From Actinomyces lilanjuaniae (GTDB lineage: Bacteria; Actinomycetota; Actinomycetes; Actinomycetales; Actinomycetaceae), in contig NZ_CP032514.1 in NCBI RefSeq assembly GCF_003606385.1, positions 2,914,001 to 2,978,000 of the forward strand: DNA of 64,000 bases, in the 5' to 3' direction. Each line of letters begins with the position of its first letter. Within the stretch, counting starts at the first letter, position 1. Under the pieces are notes generated by a model. It searched no databases. It worked only from the letters and a program-made list of their open reading frames with translations, and had not been told where the DNA came from. Shown here piece by piece: positions 36,408 through 45,256 of the stretch. The position numbers were made by a program, and so were the translations under genes.

Positions 36408-37129
36408 GAACGCCAGCGACGACTCCCTCCATGGCCGGGCTGGTCGCGCAGGTCACTGTGCACGAGCTGTTTCGCCGCCGGGGAGCGCTCGCACTGACCC
36501 TGCTGCTGCCGCTGACCTTTTACCTGGTCCGCCTGGACACCCACTGGACGGCGCTGCGCCTGCTGGCTATGGGCTTGGGGTGGGCTGTGGCGACCCTGGC
36601 CCTGTTCACCCAGGTCTCCTCACGCCTCATCGACCGGCGGCTGGTGGTGGCCGGGGCGCGTCCACAGTCGCTGTGGGCCGGGTGCCACCTGGCCGTCCTC
36701 CTGCTGGGGTGGGTGGTGGCTGTGGTCTACGCCGCCCTGGTGCTGGGTACTGCGGGCGACGACCTGGAGCACCCAGGCGCCGTGGTCGTCATGCTGGTGC
36801 TGACCGCGACCGCAGCCGTGCCGCTGGGCTCACTGGTGGCGGCGCTAGTCCCCCGGGACCTGGAGGGGGCGATGCTCCTGCTCGCAGTCATGGCTGTCCA
36901 GCTGCTGGTCGACCCTGAGGAGGAGTGGACCCGGATCCTGCCCCTGTGGTCCGCCCGCGAGCTGGCCAGCTACGTCGTGGAGCCCCTGGGAGCGCAGGCA
37001 GGCGACTACCTGGCCAGGGGCGTGGGCCACGCAGTGGCCGTCACCGCCGTCCTGCTGGTGCTCAGCGCAGTGCTGAGCAGGCTGCGGCTGCGCGTAGTGA
37101 CACCGCCACTGCCTGCGGAACCGGGGTAG
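36404..37129 (+). CDS. ABC transporter permease subunit
   Basis: 241 residues with about six hydrophobic helices (for example GALALTLLLPLTFYLV, VVVMLVLTATAAVPLGSLVAAL, VAVTAVLLVLSAVLS). No named family motif is visible; identified by topology and by its ATGA overlap with the ATPase. Completes the PadR-regulated exporter. Confidence 0.85.
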   Translation: MRTPATTPSMAGLVAQVTVHELFRRRGALALTLLLPLTFYLVRLDTHWTALRLLAMGLGWAVATLALFTQVSSRLIDRRLVVAGARPQSLWAGCHLAVLLLGWVVAVVYAALVLGTAGDDLEHPGAVVVMLVLTATAAVPLGSLVAALVPRDLEGAMLLLAVMAVQLLVDPEEEWTRILPLWSARELASYVVEPLGAQAGDYLARGVGHAVAVTAVLLVLSAVLSRLRLRVVTPPLPAEPG

Positions 37130-37428
37130 GCGGCTGGCTGCACCGAGGCAGGGGAGGCCGACACCTGGGCGTATCCGGTTCGGGCTGCCGTCACCCTCCC
37201 AGGTGTGCTGCCCGGGCTAGCGCGGGCAGCCGCGCAGCGCACGCACAAGCAGGTCACGGCTGCCGACCTGGGCGGCTTCACCGTGTGGGTCTCGGCCGTC
37301 ATCGCGGACCAGGGCGTGGGCGAGCACAACCTTGGCAGCAAGCCGTCTCCGACCAGCAGATTGAGGCACGGCTGCGAGACCGAGGGCCTGACCACGCGCT
37401 CGGATGCGATCCGAGCGCGGAGTCTTGG
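37130..37428. other. Gap between the ABC exporter and the radical-SAM gene
   Basis: About 300 bases between convergent genes. A 75-codon plus-strand frame (from 37205) has no recognisable features. No terminator hairpin was identified. Confidence 0.35.
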
Positions 37429-38025
37429 CTAGAGCCTTTCAAGAAGGGCGTCAAGGGCGTCGGTGCTAGCCCAGCCGTTGACGCTGACCGCGCCAGTAGG
37501 GTCAACACGCACCTCAAGCCGGTCCGGGACAGAGTCAAGGCGTGAGACGAGCCTGGCGTATCGTGGAGTCAGAGCGTGGAACCGCTGGTTGACCGACCCG
37601 ACCCAGGGGCGCCGGTGGTCAGGCACCGCGATGTCAAAGGGCCCGTCAACAAGAAGGTCCGTGTTCGCCAGAAGCCCTGCGACGCCGGGAGCGCGGGAGC
37701 ACCTGAGCCTCTCCAGCCAGTAACCGGTAAAGGTCATGACCGTCTGGCCGCGACGCCGCACAAGGTAGGCAAGCCGCGCAAGAGCCTCTGGCTGCTCGAA
37801 GGGCTCGCCCCCAAGGAAGGTAACACCCTCGACATCCTCGGGAATCCGTTGAAGGAGGCTGTCGGGCTCGACGGGTGTACCGCCCCGCTTTCCCCACAGG
37901 TGGGGGTTGAAGCACCCTCTGCACCGAATTGTGCAGCCTTGCACCCACAAGGCGGTACGCAGCCCCGGCCCCTCGGCCCTCGTCCGCTCAAGAAGACGAG
38001 CGAGCAGAATAGGGTCACTCATCAC
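37429..38025 (-). CDS. Radical-SAM 4Fe-4S protein (NrdG-like activase)
   Basis: 198 residues. The CxxxCxxC cluster motif is QGCTIRCRGCFNP near residue 30-42, followed by the SAM-binding VTFLGGEPFEQPEAL, as in class III reductase activases (NrdG) and other glycyl-radical activases. The C-terminal half (VDGPFDIAVPDH, RYARLVSRL, RLEVRVDPTG) is longer than NrdG. Last gene of the Ycf46-like operon, overlapping the HhH gene by GTGA. No NrdD is present in the window, so its target is probably another member of this operon (inference). Confidence 0.85.
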   Translation of the reverse strand: MMSDPILLARLLERTRAEGPGLRTALWVQGCTIRCRGCFNPHLWGKRGGTPVEPDSLLQRIPEDVEGVTFLGGEPFEQPEALARLAYLVRRRGQTVMTFTGYWLERLRCSRAPGVAGLLANTDLLVDGPFDIAVPDHRRPWVGSVNQRFHALTPRYARLVSRLDSVPDRLEVRVDPTGAVSVNGWASTDALDALLERL

Positions 38026-38972
38026 AGGTCAAGCAGGCGACCGCGCTGACCGCCCCGGTCCTTCCCGGACTCACTGCCCCTGCTGGGCTCACCACCCTTC
38101 CTGGCCTCCTCGTTCTTCGAGAACTCGCTGAAGACGACCCGCTCACGCATCCGAAAGACCTGGTGAGGCTGGAGGTCGGCCGCGGACACCAGGTCGTCAA
38201 GGTCGCGAAAGCCCCCGAGCCGCTGGCGGGCTTCAAGGATCCTGTTGATCGCCTCTGCGTCAAGAGAGCCGATGGTCTCCAGCTCCGAGGCCCCAGCGGC
38301 GTTGGCGTCAACTACGCCTGTCGAAATGTCTACCTGCCGTCGGGAGGAGCGGCGTTCATCAGCGCCCGGAACCGAGACCTCCTTGAATGGGTCAGCCGGC
38401 GATTCAGCCGAAGCCTCGTGGTGCCCGTAGTACCGCGACATGTCAATTCCAAGATCAGACGACCCGAGGCTCAGGTCGGCAGGCGACGCCGCAGACCCTC
38501 CACCAGCCCGATAAAGGTCCTGGGAGCGGGACCACTGGGCCTCGGATGGCGTTCTGCCACCCGAGAAGAGGGGATCACCCCACCCTAGGCCAGTGTCACG
38601 CCCTACCAGCCGCGCAAGCGCGTCCTCACGCTTCATGACGGCACGAAGGACTGTACGCCGCATGATGAGTGCGTGGGAGGTCCCCCCGATCCAGCAGATA
38701 AACATGAGCGCCCCGAACATGTTCTCCATGAGGGAGGCATACTCCGGCACGTCGTCATAGCCAGAGGAGAACCACAAGCCAGTGGTAAGAACGAGCCAGA
38801 CGGCCACAACGCACCAGAACCGCCTGGACTGCACCATCATGCCGGCCCAGATCCACCCAAGAAAGGAAAATATCCCCAGACCGGCGGCAACAACAACTAT
38901 CCAGGCGGAGTGCCTGAGCCTCCACCCGAAGGGCTTCTGAGCCAGCAGGGCGTCAATTCTGTCGACCGGCAA
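38022..38972 (-). CDS. Membrane protein with C-terminal helix-hairpin-helix (ComEA-like) domain
   Basis: 316 residues. The N-terminal 110 hold three to four membrane helices (SAWIVVVAAGLGIFSFLGWIW, FWCVVAVWLVLTTGLWF, MFGALMFICWIGG). A polar linker leads to a HhH motif (VDANAAGASELETIGSLDAE to residue ~280: INRILEARQRLGGFRDLDDLV), a DNA- or protein-binding unit found in ComEA. The topology would place the HhH part in the cytoplasm. Overlaps the DUF2997 gene by 20 bases and the radical-SAM gene by the stop/start. Role unknown. Confidence 0.75.
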   Translation of the reverse strand: MPVDRIDALLAQKPFGWRLRHSAWIVVVAAGLGIFSFLGWIWAGMMVQSRRFWCVVAVWLVLTTGLWFSSGYDDVPEYASLMENMFGALMFICWIGGTSHALIMRRTVLRAVMKREDALARLVGRDTGLGWGDPLFSGGRTPSEAQWSRSQDLYRAGGGSAASPADLSLGSSDLGIDMSRYYGHHEASAESPADPFKEVSVPGADERRSSRRQVDISTGVVDANAAGASELETIGSLDAEAINRILEARQRLGGFRDLDDLVSAADLQPHQVFRMRERVVFSEFSKNEEARKGGEPSRGSESGKDRGGQRGRLLDL

Positions 38973-39180
38973 CAGTGGTCTCCTCAGTAGTATCCTGCTG
39001 GCTCACGCCCTGGGCCGCGTAGTAGTCAGCCGTAAACGCGCTCTCTGTCGCGACCGCCTCAAGGATATCCTCAAGAACGCCGACCTGCGGAAGACAGGAA
39101 GAGCCGACGAAGCCGATCGTCTCGGCATCCACCGTGCCGTCAGGCCCCACTGAGACCTTGAGGTACCTCCGCGCACTCAT
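38953..39180 (-). CDS. DUF2997 small protein
   Basis: 75 residues. A beta-rich start (RYLKVSVGPDGTVDAETIGFVGSSCL) with the conserved GSSC and a following helix matches DUF2997, a tiny family that almost always travels with DUF1257 and a Ycf46-type ATPase. ATGA overlap with the preceding gene. Function unknown; the single conserved cysteine is a candidate ligand or modification site (inference). Confidence 0.8.
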   Translation of the reverse strand: MSARRYLKVSVGPDGTVDAETIGFVGSSCLPQVGVLEDILEAVATESAFTADYYAAQGVSQQDTTEETTVAGRQN

Positions 39181-39632
39181 CTCGCCCCTACCTCCATCAT
39201 CAAGGTGACAACACGGTCGTCATCAACAGTCTCGGACTCGATACGCATACCAGCGGCAGGAGCACGGTCCCGCAGTCGCTGGACCACGGCCTGCTGCACC
39301 CTGAGACCATAGGCGCGGTCAAGATCCTCAACAAAATTGCGCGCAAGATCCGGGGAGTCCGGGTCAGCAAAGTGGATCGTCCACAGCCCGTCGCTGTCAC
39401 GGGTCAGGACAAGGGGACCAACGGAGGTCGCACCGGCAAGCCGCCCCTCCTCAGTACGCTGCACTGACACACCCAGGTCATGCAGGGCGTCAACAAGCAG
39501 CCCCTCGTCACGCATACGTGACCTCACACCGACCGTCCGCCTCGGGTGCGACGGGGTGCTGCCCTCCTGCCACGCCTGCCCCACGGTCACAGCGGCCAGG
39601 GCCAGGGGGACCAATGTGATGCTAAGACTCAT
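39177..39632 (-). CDS. DUF1257-like (Ycf35-related) protein
   Basis: 151 residues. The N-terminus (MSLSITLVPLALAAVTVGQAW) is hydrophobic and unusual for DUF1257; the rest (MRDEGLLVDALHDLGV, FVEDLDRAYGLRVQQAVVQRLRD, DDRVVTLMMEVGA) follows the Ycf35 pattern of a helix and beta-hairpin around a tyrosine-containing ...AYGLR segment. Start at ATG 39632, 26 bases after the AAA stop; the longer open frame runs inside the AAA gene. Assignment rests on pattern and on neighbours. Confidence 0.7.
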   Translation of the reverse strand: MSLSITLVPLALAAVTVGQAWQEGSTPSHPRRTVGVRSRMRDEGLLVDALHDLGVSVQRTEEGRLAGATSVGPLVLTRDSDGLWTIHFADPDSPDLARNFVEDLDRAYGLRVQQAVVQRLRDRAPAAGMRIESETVDDDRVVTLMMEVGAR

Positions 39633-39657
39633 CCGCTCATCCTTCCGCTCAGACTGG

Positions 39658-41361
39658 TCAGAACTCGACACGGCGGCCAGCTGCGGCAATATCCCCGGCA
39701 AGGCCTCCAGGCCCTCCTGGCCCCGACCGCGCCGTAGCCGACCACGTACCAGCCGACCCCCCGGGAAAGGCCCCAGGAGGAGACGCAGGCAGGGACCCGG
39801 AGAGGGAGGACGGCCTCGCGCTCGCAGCCACCGCGCGCTCACTCGCCCACGCCCGGACAGCGCTCAGCTGCTCCGCCTGCGTCACGCTCAGAGGAACAGA
39901 CCTGTTCACCGCGCTCACCAGGTCGTCTCCCGTCAGGGCACGACGGCTCGCGAAGGCGTCGAACAGGGCATCCAGGACCGCCTGCTCAATCTCTGCTCCC
40001 GAGAATCCCTCAGAGGTCGCCACCAGGTTCGCAAGCAAGACCTTGTCAAGCACGAAGTCGCTGTGCCGCTCGGCAGCCTGGACGTGCTTGGCAACATGGA
40101 GCCTCCAGATCTGCTCACGTTCCTCCTCGTTAGGCAGGTCCACGAAGAAGATCTCGTCAAACCGCCCCTTGCGCAGGAGCTCTGGAGGCAGGTCACGGAC
40201 ATTGTTGGACGTCGCGATGACGAAGACCGGGGCCGTCTTCTCCTGCATCCACGTGAGGAAGGCACCGAAGACGCGGGAGGAGGTTCCGGAGTCCCCGCTC
40301 CCGCCGACCCCGGAGAACCCCTTCTCTATCTCGTCCACCCACAGCACGGCGGGAGAAGCCGCCTCAGCAGAACGAATTGCCGAGCGCAGGTTCGACTCGC
40401 TGGAGCCGACAAGCCCCGAGAACATCTTGCCGACGTCGAGCCGCAGCAGAGGGAGGCACCACGCCGACGCCACCGCCTTGGCTGTCAACGACTTTCCACA
40501 GCCAGGAACCCCGGTAATCAAGACACCACGGGGGGCAGGAACGCCGTAGTAGCGCGCTTCCGCCAGCCACGACCCGTCCCTGCGGCTCAGCCATCTTTTA
40601 AGGTTGTCAAGGCCGCCCACGCCGTCAAGATCGATATCGGTGTCGATGTAGTCAAGCAGACCGCTCTTGCGCACCGCCTGCTTCTTCTCCTGAAGAACGG
40701 TCTCCACGTCACTGGCGTCAAGTCGGCCGTCCTCAGCCATCGCCAGGGCGAGAGCCCCTTCCGCCTCCGTCTCCGTGAGCCCGACAGCCGCTCTCACCAG
40801 GCGGTCCTTGTCCGTCTCCGCCAGGTCGATCTCGAGACGTCGGTTCCCGGCGTTGTCCATGATGAGCTGGTCAAGAATACTACGGATTTCAACCTCGTCC
40901 GGAAGCGGGAAGTCGAGAAGGTGAATGTCTTTCTCCAGCTCGGCCGGAATCCGCCGTATCGGAGCGAGGATGATAATCGTGCGCCGCAGCTCCCCGCGCT
41001 GGAACTCAGCCGCGGCCTCCCTCAGCTTTCGCACAACTCCTGCATCCGCCGGGCGAGTCCCGTCCCCCAGGTGCGCGTGCAGGTCAAGGAACACAAAGGT
41101 TGCAGACTCCCGGGTCTCCATTGCCGCATCAAGCGCCCTGCTGGGATCAGTCGTTCCAGGTGCCACCTTTCCTTCCGGGCCAACAAGACCTGCGGTACAG
41201 CTCCAGGTGTGTACCGGGCGCGAGGACGCCAGCGCCGGCCCGGCCTCCAGCGTCTCCCGGATTGCGGCAAGCGCCCGCCTCTCCTCAAAGGTCTCGACAT
41301 AGATAATCGGGAACCGGGCTTTTGCCAGGACAGAAAGGGACGCCTCAAAGGATGCGGCCAC
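39658..41361 (-). CDS. Ycf46-like AAA+ ATPase
   Basis: 567 residues. An N-terminal degenerate RecA-like domain (IIYVETFEERRALAAI; TFVFLDLHAHLGDG) without a P-loop, then an AAA+ module: Walker A GVPGCGKSLTAK at about 284-295, Walker B VLWVDEIE near 340, sensor VIATSNN, arginine finger in LLRKGRFDEIF. This two-part layout is that of plastid/cyanobacterial Ycf46. The tail is Pro/Gly/Ala-rich and low complexity. GTG start at 41361. First gene of a five-gene operon with DUF1257, DUF2997, HhH and radical-SAM proteins. Confidence 0.88.
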   Translation of the reverse strand: MAASFEASLSVLAKARFPIIYVETFEERRALAAIRETLEAGPALASSRPVHTWSCTAGLVGPEGKVAPGTTDPSRALDAAMETRESATFVFLDLHAHLGDGTRPADAGVVRKLREAAAEFQRGELRRTIIILAPIRRIPAELEKDIHLLDFPLPDEVEIRSILDQLIMDNAGNRRLEIDLAETDKDRLVRAAVGLTETEAEGALALAMAEDGRLDASDVETVLQEKKQAVRKSGLLDYIDTDIDLDGVGGLDNLKRWLSRRDGSWLAEARYYGVPAPRGVLITGVPGCGKSLTAKAVASAWCLPLLRLDVGKMFSGLVGSSESNLRSAIRSAEAASPAVLWVDEIEKGFSGVGGSGDSGTSSRVFGAFLTWMQEKTAPVFVIATSNNVRDLPPELLRKGRFDEIFFVDLPNEEEREQIWRLHVAKHVQAAERHSDFVLDKVLLANLVATSEGFSGAEIEQAVLDALFDAFASRRALTGDDLVSAVNRSVPLSVTQAEQLSAVRAWASERAVAASARPSSLSGSLPASPPGAFPGGSAGTWSATARSGPGGPGGLAGDIAAAGRRVEF

Positions 41362-41439
41362 GCTATACGTCCTCTCATGTATGGGGCGGAGCAGGTCCCG
41401 GGGAGCGGCTCCCGGGGAAACCGGGCCTGACGCTGCGGC

Positions 41440-41468
41440 ACTTTACTCTCACGCAGTCCCCGTGTCAG
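41440..41468 (-). promoter_or_regulatory. Promoter of the Ycf46-like operon
   Basis: Minus strand CTGACA (plus 41463-41468), 17-base spacer, TAAAGT (plus 41440-41445), about 80 bases before the GTG. A GC-rich CCCCGGGAGC/GCTCCCCGGG-type hairpin lies in the leader (about 41397-41420). Confidence 0.6.
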
Positions 41469-41576
41469 TCCATGAGGTAGAGAGTCGTCCCAGCCCTTCC
41501 CTCTGCGGAGGTTCCAGCCTGGTACCCGGCAAGGCAGGCGGTGACACACCCGGCAGGCCGCCGCCCGCCCCCGCCC

Positions 41577-42989
41577 TCACACGTAGGCGGGCTCGGGAGT
41601 GATATCGCGGGCCATGTTGGCGAACCTCGACAGGTGCCCCTGGAAGGCCACCGGGATGGAGCGGGTCTGCCCGTTGCGGTGCTTGGCGACGATAATGTCC
41701 GCCTCTCCGGGACGCTCCTCCTGGTTGTAGTACTCGGGCCGGTGCAGCAGCATGATGATGTCGGCGTCCTGCTCCAGGGATCCGGACTCGCGCAGGTCCG
41801 ACATCTGCGGCTTGTTGCCGGTGCGCTGCTCGGGACCACGGTTGAGCTGGGCCACGGCAATGACGGGGATCTCCAGCTCCTTGGCCAGGAGCTTCAGCGA
41901 GCGGGAGAACTCTGAGACCTCCTGCTGGCGCGACTCCACCCGCTTGCCCGAGCTCATGAGCTGGAGGTAGTCAACCACCATGACGCCTAGGTTGTGCTGC
42001 TGGCGCATCCGCAGGGCCTTGGAGCGTATCTGGGGCATGGTGAGGTTGGGGGAGTCGTCGATGAACAGCGGCGCGTTGGAGACCGGGTTGTAGGCCACGG
42101 CCACGTCAGTCCAGTCCCGGTCCTCCATCTGGCGCGAGCCACGCAGCTTGTTCATGTCCACCCCGGACTCGGCGGCCAGGATGCGCATCATGAGCTCCAT
42201 GCGCCCCATCTCCAGGGAGAAGTAGCAGCTGGTGATGCCGTGGTGGATGGAGGCGCTGCGGCAGAAGTCCACGGCCAGGGTGGACTTGCCCATGGCTGGG
42301 CGCGCGGCGACGATGACCATCTGGCCGGGATGGAGGCCCCCGGTCAGCTCGTCGAGCTCCAGGAACCCGGTGGGTACCCCGGTGAGCACCCCGTTGTCGC
42401 GGTTCTGGGCGGCCTCGATCTCCAGGTTGGCCTCCCCCAGGAGGTCCGCCACCGGGAGGTAGTCCTCCCGCTCACCCTCGTTGTGGGCTACGGCGTAGAC
42501 CTCGGCCTCGGCCAGGGTCACCAGCTCATCGATGTCACCGGCGTCCGTAGAGTAGCCGAGCTGGGTGATGCGGGTCCCGGCCTGGACCAGGCCGCGCATG
42601 AGGAACTTCTCCTTGACGATGCGTGCGTAGTAGGCGGCGTTGGCGGCGGTAGGGACCGTGGCCATGAGCGAGGCCAAGTAGGAGGCGCCGCCGACACGTT
42701 CCAGCTCGCCCCGCTTGGCCAGCTCGTCGGCAACGATGAGAGGGTCGGCGGGCTCGGACCGATTGTAGATCTCGACGATCGCATCAAAGACCAGCTCGTG
42801 GGCCGAGCGGTAGAACTCAGGGCCGCGCAGCACCTCAATGACGTCGGTGATGGCCTCCTTGCTCAGCAGCATCCCGCCCAGCGTGGCCATCTCGGCGTCA
42901 AGGTCCTGGGGAGGGAGCCGGTCGAATGCAGAGTCCCCCCGGGAGGAGACAGTCTCCCCCGCAGCCTCCGTCCCGTCCGTTCCGTCCAT
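41577..42989 (-). CDS. dnaB: Replicative DNA helicase DnaB
   Basis: 470 residues. Hexameric fork helicase. The N-terminal domain (LPPQDLDAEMATLGGMLL) binds primase; the RecA core has Walker A AARPAMGKSTLA at about 228-239, the Walker B region LGVMVVDYLQLM, and the arginine finger in the last section. No intein is present. ATG 42989 (MDGTDGTEAAG) is preferred; the longer frame adds an unsupported basic leader. Transcribed away from MATE, on the same strand as rplI. Confidence 0.97.
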   Translation of the reverse strand: MDGTDGTEAAGETVSSRGDSAFDRLPPQDLDAEMATLGGMLLSKEAITDVIEVLRGPEFYRSAHELVFDAIVEIYNRSEPADPLIVADELAKRGELERVGGASYLASLMATVPTAANAAYYARIVKEKFLMRGLVQAGTRITQLGYSTDAGDIDELVTLAEAEVYAVAHNEGEREDYLPVADLLGEANLEIEAAQNRDNGVLTGVPTGFLELDELTGGLHPGQMVIVAARPAMGKSTLAVDFCRSASIHHGITSCYFSLEMGRMELMMRILAAESGVDMNKLRGSRQMEDRDWTDVAVAYNPVSNAPLFIDDSPNLTMPQIRSKALRMRQQHNLGVMVVDYLQLMSSGKRVESRQQEVSEFSRSLKLLAKELEIPVIAVAQLNRGPEQRTGNKPQMSDLRESGSLEQDADIIMLLHRPEYYNQEERPGEADIIVAKHRNGQTRSIPVAFQGHLSRFANMARDITPEPAYV

Positions 42990-43563
42990 CTGAACCCGCC
43001 TTCCTGCGCCCCTGCGTGAACCCGCTCCTAGACATGACCCGGCGCCACCCGGCACGGGTGGATCCGTAGGAGCCCCGGGGGACGAGCGTCGGACTCCCAC
43101 CCGCACGAGCCCCTGACCGCGGGTTCCAGCAACGGTACTGACGCCGCTATCGGCGCTGCTGCCGTTGCTGCTGCCAGCACTGCCGAGCCTCGCGCGCGCG
43201 AGACCATAGCGCCAATGGATCGCACTCGCAAACCCTCAGGCCGGACATCCTGGGGAGAACACCCATAGACCTGTGGACTCCACCCACAGGCTTGGGGACG
43301 CCACCCTGATGTCATGGGGACAGCCGTGGGGACCGGAGGTGGTGACCATCGGAACACATCCATCAAACCCTTGTCATAGCAGGCAAAAGTGAGCCCAGGA
43401 CACCTATAGGAACTTCCCACCGGATCACAATGTGGGTCTGTGGAAAGGTGGGAATCTCTGTGGACAAAGGTCACGTCGAGGTTGAGGTCTACAGCCCCGC
43501 GCAGCCTCCGATCACCAGATTGTCAACAGTTTTCCCCAAGGTCACCCCCACTTATGAGCGACG
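42990..43563. other. dnaB/MATE divergent intergenic region with TGGGGA and TGTGGA words
   Basis: 574 bases without a convincing gene. Between 43250 and 43335 the words TGGGGAG/TGGGGAC occur four times, and TGTGGA occurs near 43270, 43439 and 43459. TGTGGACAA at 43459-43467 is a perfect actinobacterial DnaA box (TTGTCCACA) on the minus strand. Promoters of dnaB and the MATE gene must lie here, but I could not fix them. Confidence 0.4.
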
Positions 43564-45066
43564 ATGTCTGCCGCCACCGCAGTGGGCACAGTAGGACACA
43601 ATGACACCGTGCACGCCGCTCCCACCGTCCCTAGCCTGAACCGCCGTATCTTGTCCCTGGCGGTACCCGCGCTGGGGGCGCTCGTCGCCGAGCCGGTCTT
43701 CGTCCTCATAGACTCGGCCATGGTGGGCCACCTGGGGACTGCCAGCCTGGCGGGGCTGTCCCTGGCCTCGACTGTGCTGACGACCACCGTGGGCCTGTTC
43801 GTGTTTCTCGCCTATGCGACGACAGCCACCACAGCCAGGCTCCTGGGAGCGGGGCGCCAGGCCGACGGCCTGCGAGCCGGGCTTGACGGCATCTGGCTCG
43901 GCCTGGTCCTGGGTGCAGCGGGCGCGGTAGCCCTGGCTGCCACCGCCCCCTGGCTCGTCGAGGCGATGGGAGCCCAGGCGCAGGTGGCTCAGGCAGCCCG
44001 CTCCTACCTGTGGGCCTCTGCCCCCGGTCTGCCGGGCATGCTTGTGGTCCTGGCGGCTACCGGCACGCTGCGAGGACTGTTGGACACCCGCACACCTTTT
44101 GTCGTAGCAACAGCAGGGGCTCTGCTCAACGTCGTCCTCAATGCCGCCCTGGTCTACGGCCTGGGCCTGGGGATCGTCGGCTCCGGCGCAGGGACAGCTC
44201 TGGCCCAGACCCTGATGGCCCTGGCGCTGGTACGGCCCCTGGTCAGAGCCGCTCGTGCCCGGGGTGTTCCCGTGGCGCCTCGGCGCGCGGGTCTTCGTGC
44301 CTCGCTGGGCAACGGGCTGCCGCTCCTGGTGCGCACCCTCAGCCTGCGCACCGCCATCCTGGTCACCGTGTGGGCCGCGACGGCACAGGGGCCCACAGCA
44401 CTAGCCGCCCACCAGGTAGTGACCGCCGTGTGGAACCTCGCCGCCTTTGCGCTGGATGCCCTGGCGATCGCCGCCCAGGCACTGGTGGGCACCTCCCTGG
44501 GACAGGCGGAGGCATCACGAGCCTCCCAGCCCGCTCCGGCCAGAGGCCCCAGCCCAGGAGCCGGTACTGAGGCCCTGGCCGACCCGCAGCACGGGCGGTG
44601 GGCAGAGACCAGCCGGGAGGAGGCAATCTGGCAGGTGGATGACGTCTTGCGCCGGACACTGGCGTGGGGGGTGGTGACCGGGACCGGTATCGGCATGGTT
44701 GTCGCCGTGTCCAGCCCCTGGCTTCCTCGCCTGTTCACCTCGGAGTCGGCCGTGGTCCTCACGGCAGTGCCGAGTCTTCTGGTCGCCGCCTCTGCCATGC
44801 CCCTGGCCGGGGCCGTCTACCTGTTCGACGGCGTCCTCATGGGGGCGGGGGACGGCCGTTACCTCGCCCGTGCTGGCCTGATGACGCTGGTGCCCTACGT
44901 GCCTCTGGCGATCGTGGTCAGTCGTACCTGGCCTGCTGACGACCTCGGCAGCAGTGTGCCTGCCCCTGGCCTGCTGTGGCTGTGGGTCGCCTTCGCGTGG
45001 GTGTTCATGGGTGCCAGAGCAGTCACCACCGGTCTACGCACACGCGGGAGCGCCTGGCGAAGGTAG
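43564..45066 (+). CDS. MATE family efflux transporter (DinF-like)
   Basis: 500 residues, 12 membrane helices in two repeats. Starts LAVPALGALVAEPVFVLIDSAMVGHLGTASLAG, the DinF-type MATE signature, with the second repeat beginning at LPLLVRTLSLRTAILVTVWAA. An unusually long Pro/Glu-rich loop (about 320-355) separates halves. Exports drugs or metabolites against Na+ or H+. It sits between rplI and dnaB and converges on rplI. Confidence 0.93.
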   Translation: MSAATAVGTVGHNDTVHAAPTVPSLNRRILSLAVPALGALVAEPVFVLIDSAMVGHLGTASLAGLSLASTVLTTTVGLFVFLAYATTATTARLLGAGRQADGLRAGLDGIWLGLVLGAAGAVALAATAPWLVEAMGAQAQVAQAARSYLWASAPGLPGMLVVLAATGTLRGLLDTRTPFVVATAGALLNVVLNAALVYGLGLGIVGSGAGTALAQTLMALALVRPLVRAARARGVPVAPRRAGLRASLGNGLPLLVRTLSLRTAILVTVWAATAQGPTALAAHQVVTAVWNLAAFALDALAIAAQALVGTSLGQAEASRASQPAPARGPSPGAGTEALADPQHGRWAETSREEAIWQVDDVLRRTLAWGVVTGTGIGMVVAVSSPWLPRLFTSESAVVLTAVPSLLVAASAMPLAGAVYLFDGVLMGAGDGRYLARAGLMTLVPYVPLAIVVSRTWPADDLGSSVPAPGLLWLWVAFAWVFMGARAVTTGLRTRGSAWRR

Positions 45067-45171
45067 CCGGAACACGCGAGTCGGACCGGCAGGTGCAGGC
45101 ATCCCCAGGTACGCCCAAGCGCACCCCAGGCCTTCAGGCCCGGCCTCCAGCCCGACCTACCATCACGCAGT

Positions 45172-45226
45172 ACCGGGCCTGCCCTACCACCTGCGTGCCA
45201 CAGGCAGGTGGTAGGGCAGGCCCGGT
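45172..45226. terminator. 23-bp perfect bidirectional terminator
   Basis: The 23-base arm beginning ACCGGGCCTGCCCTACC (45172-45194) is mirrored exactly by 45204-45226, with a nine-base loop. It lies between the convergent MATE and rplI genes. Confidence 0.85.
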
Positions 45227-45256
45227 GGGGGTGTCGCTGGTCAGTCACCCGCCCGC

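Noticed and set aside
43028-43474. 148-codon minus-strand frame upstream of dnaB
   Set aside because: No family likeness, Pro/Trp/Arg-rich composition typical of chance frames in GC-rich DNA, and it covers the repeated TGGGGA words.
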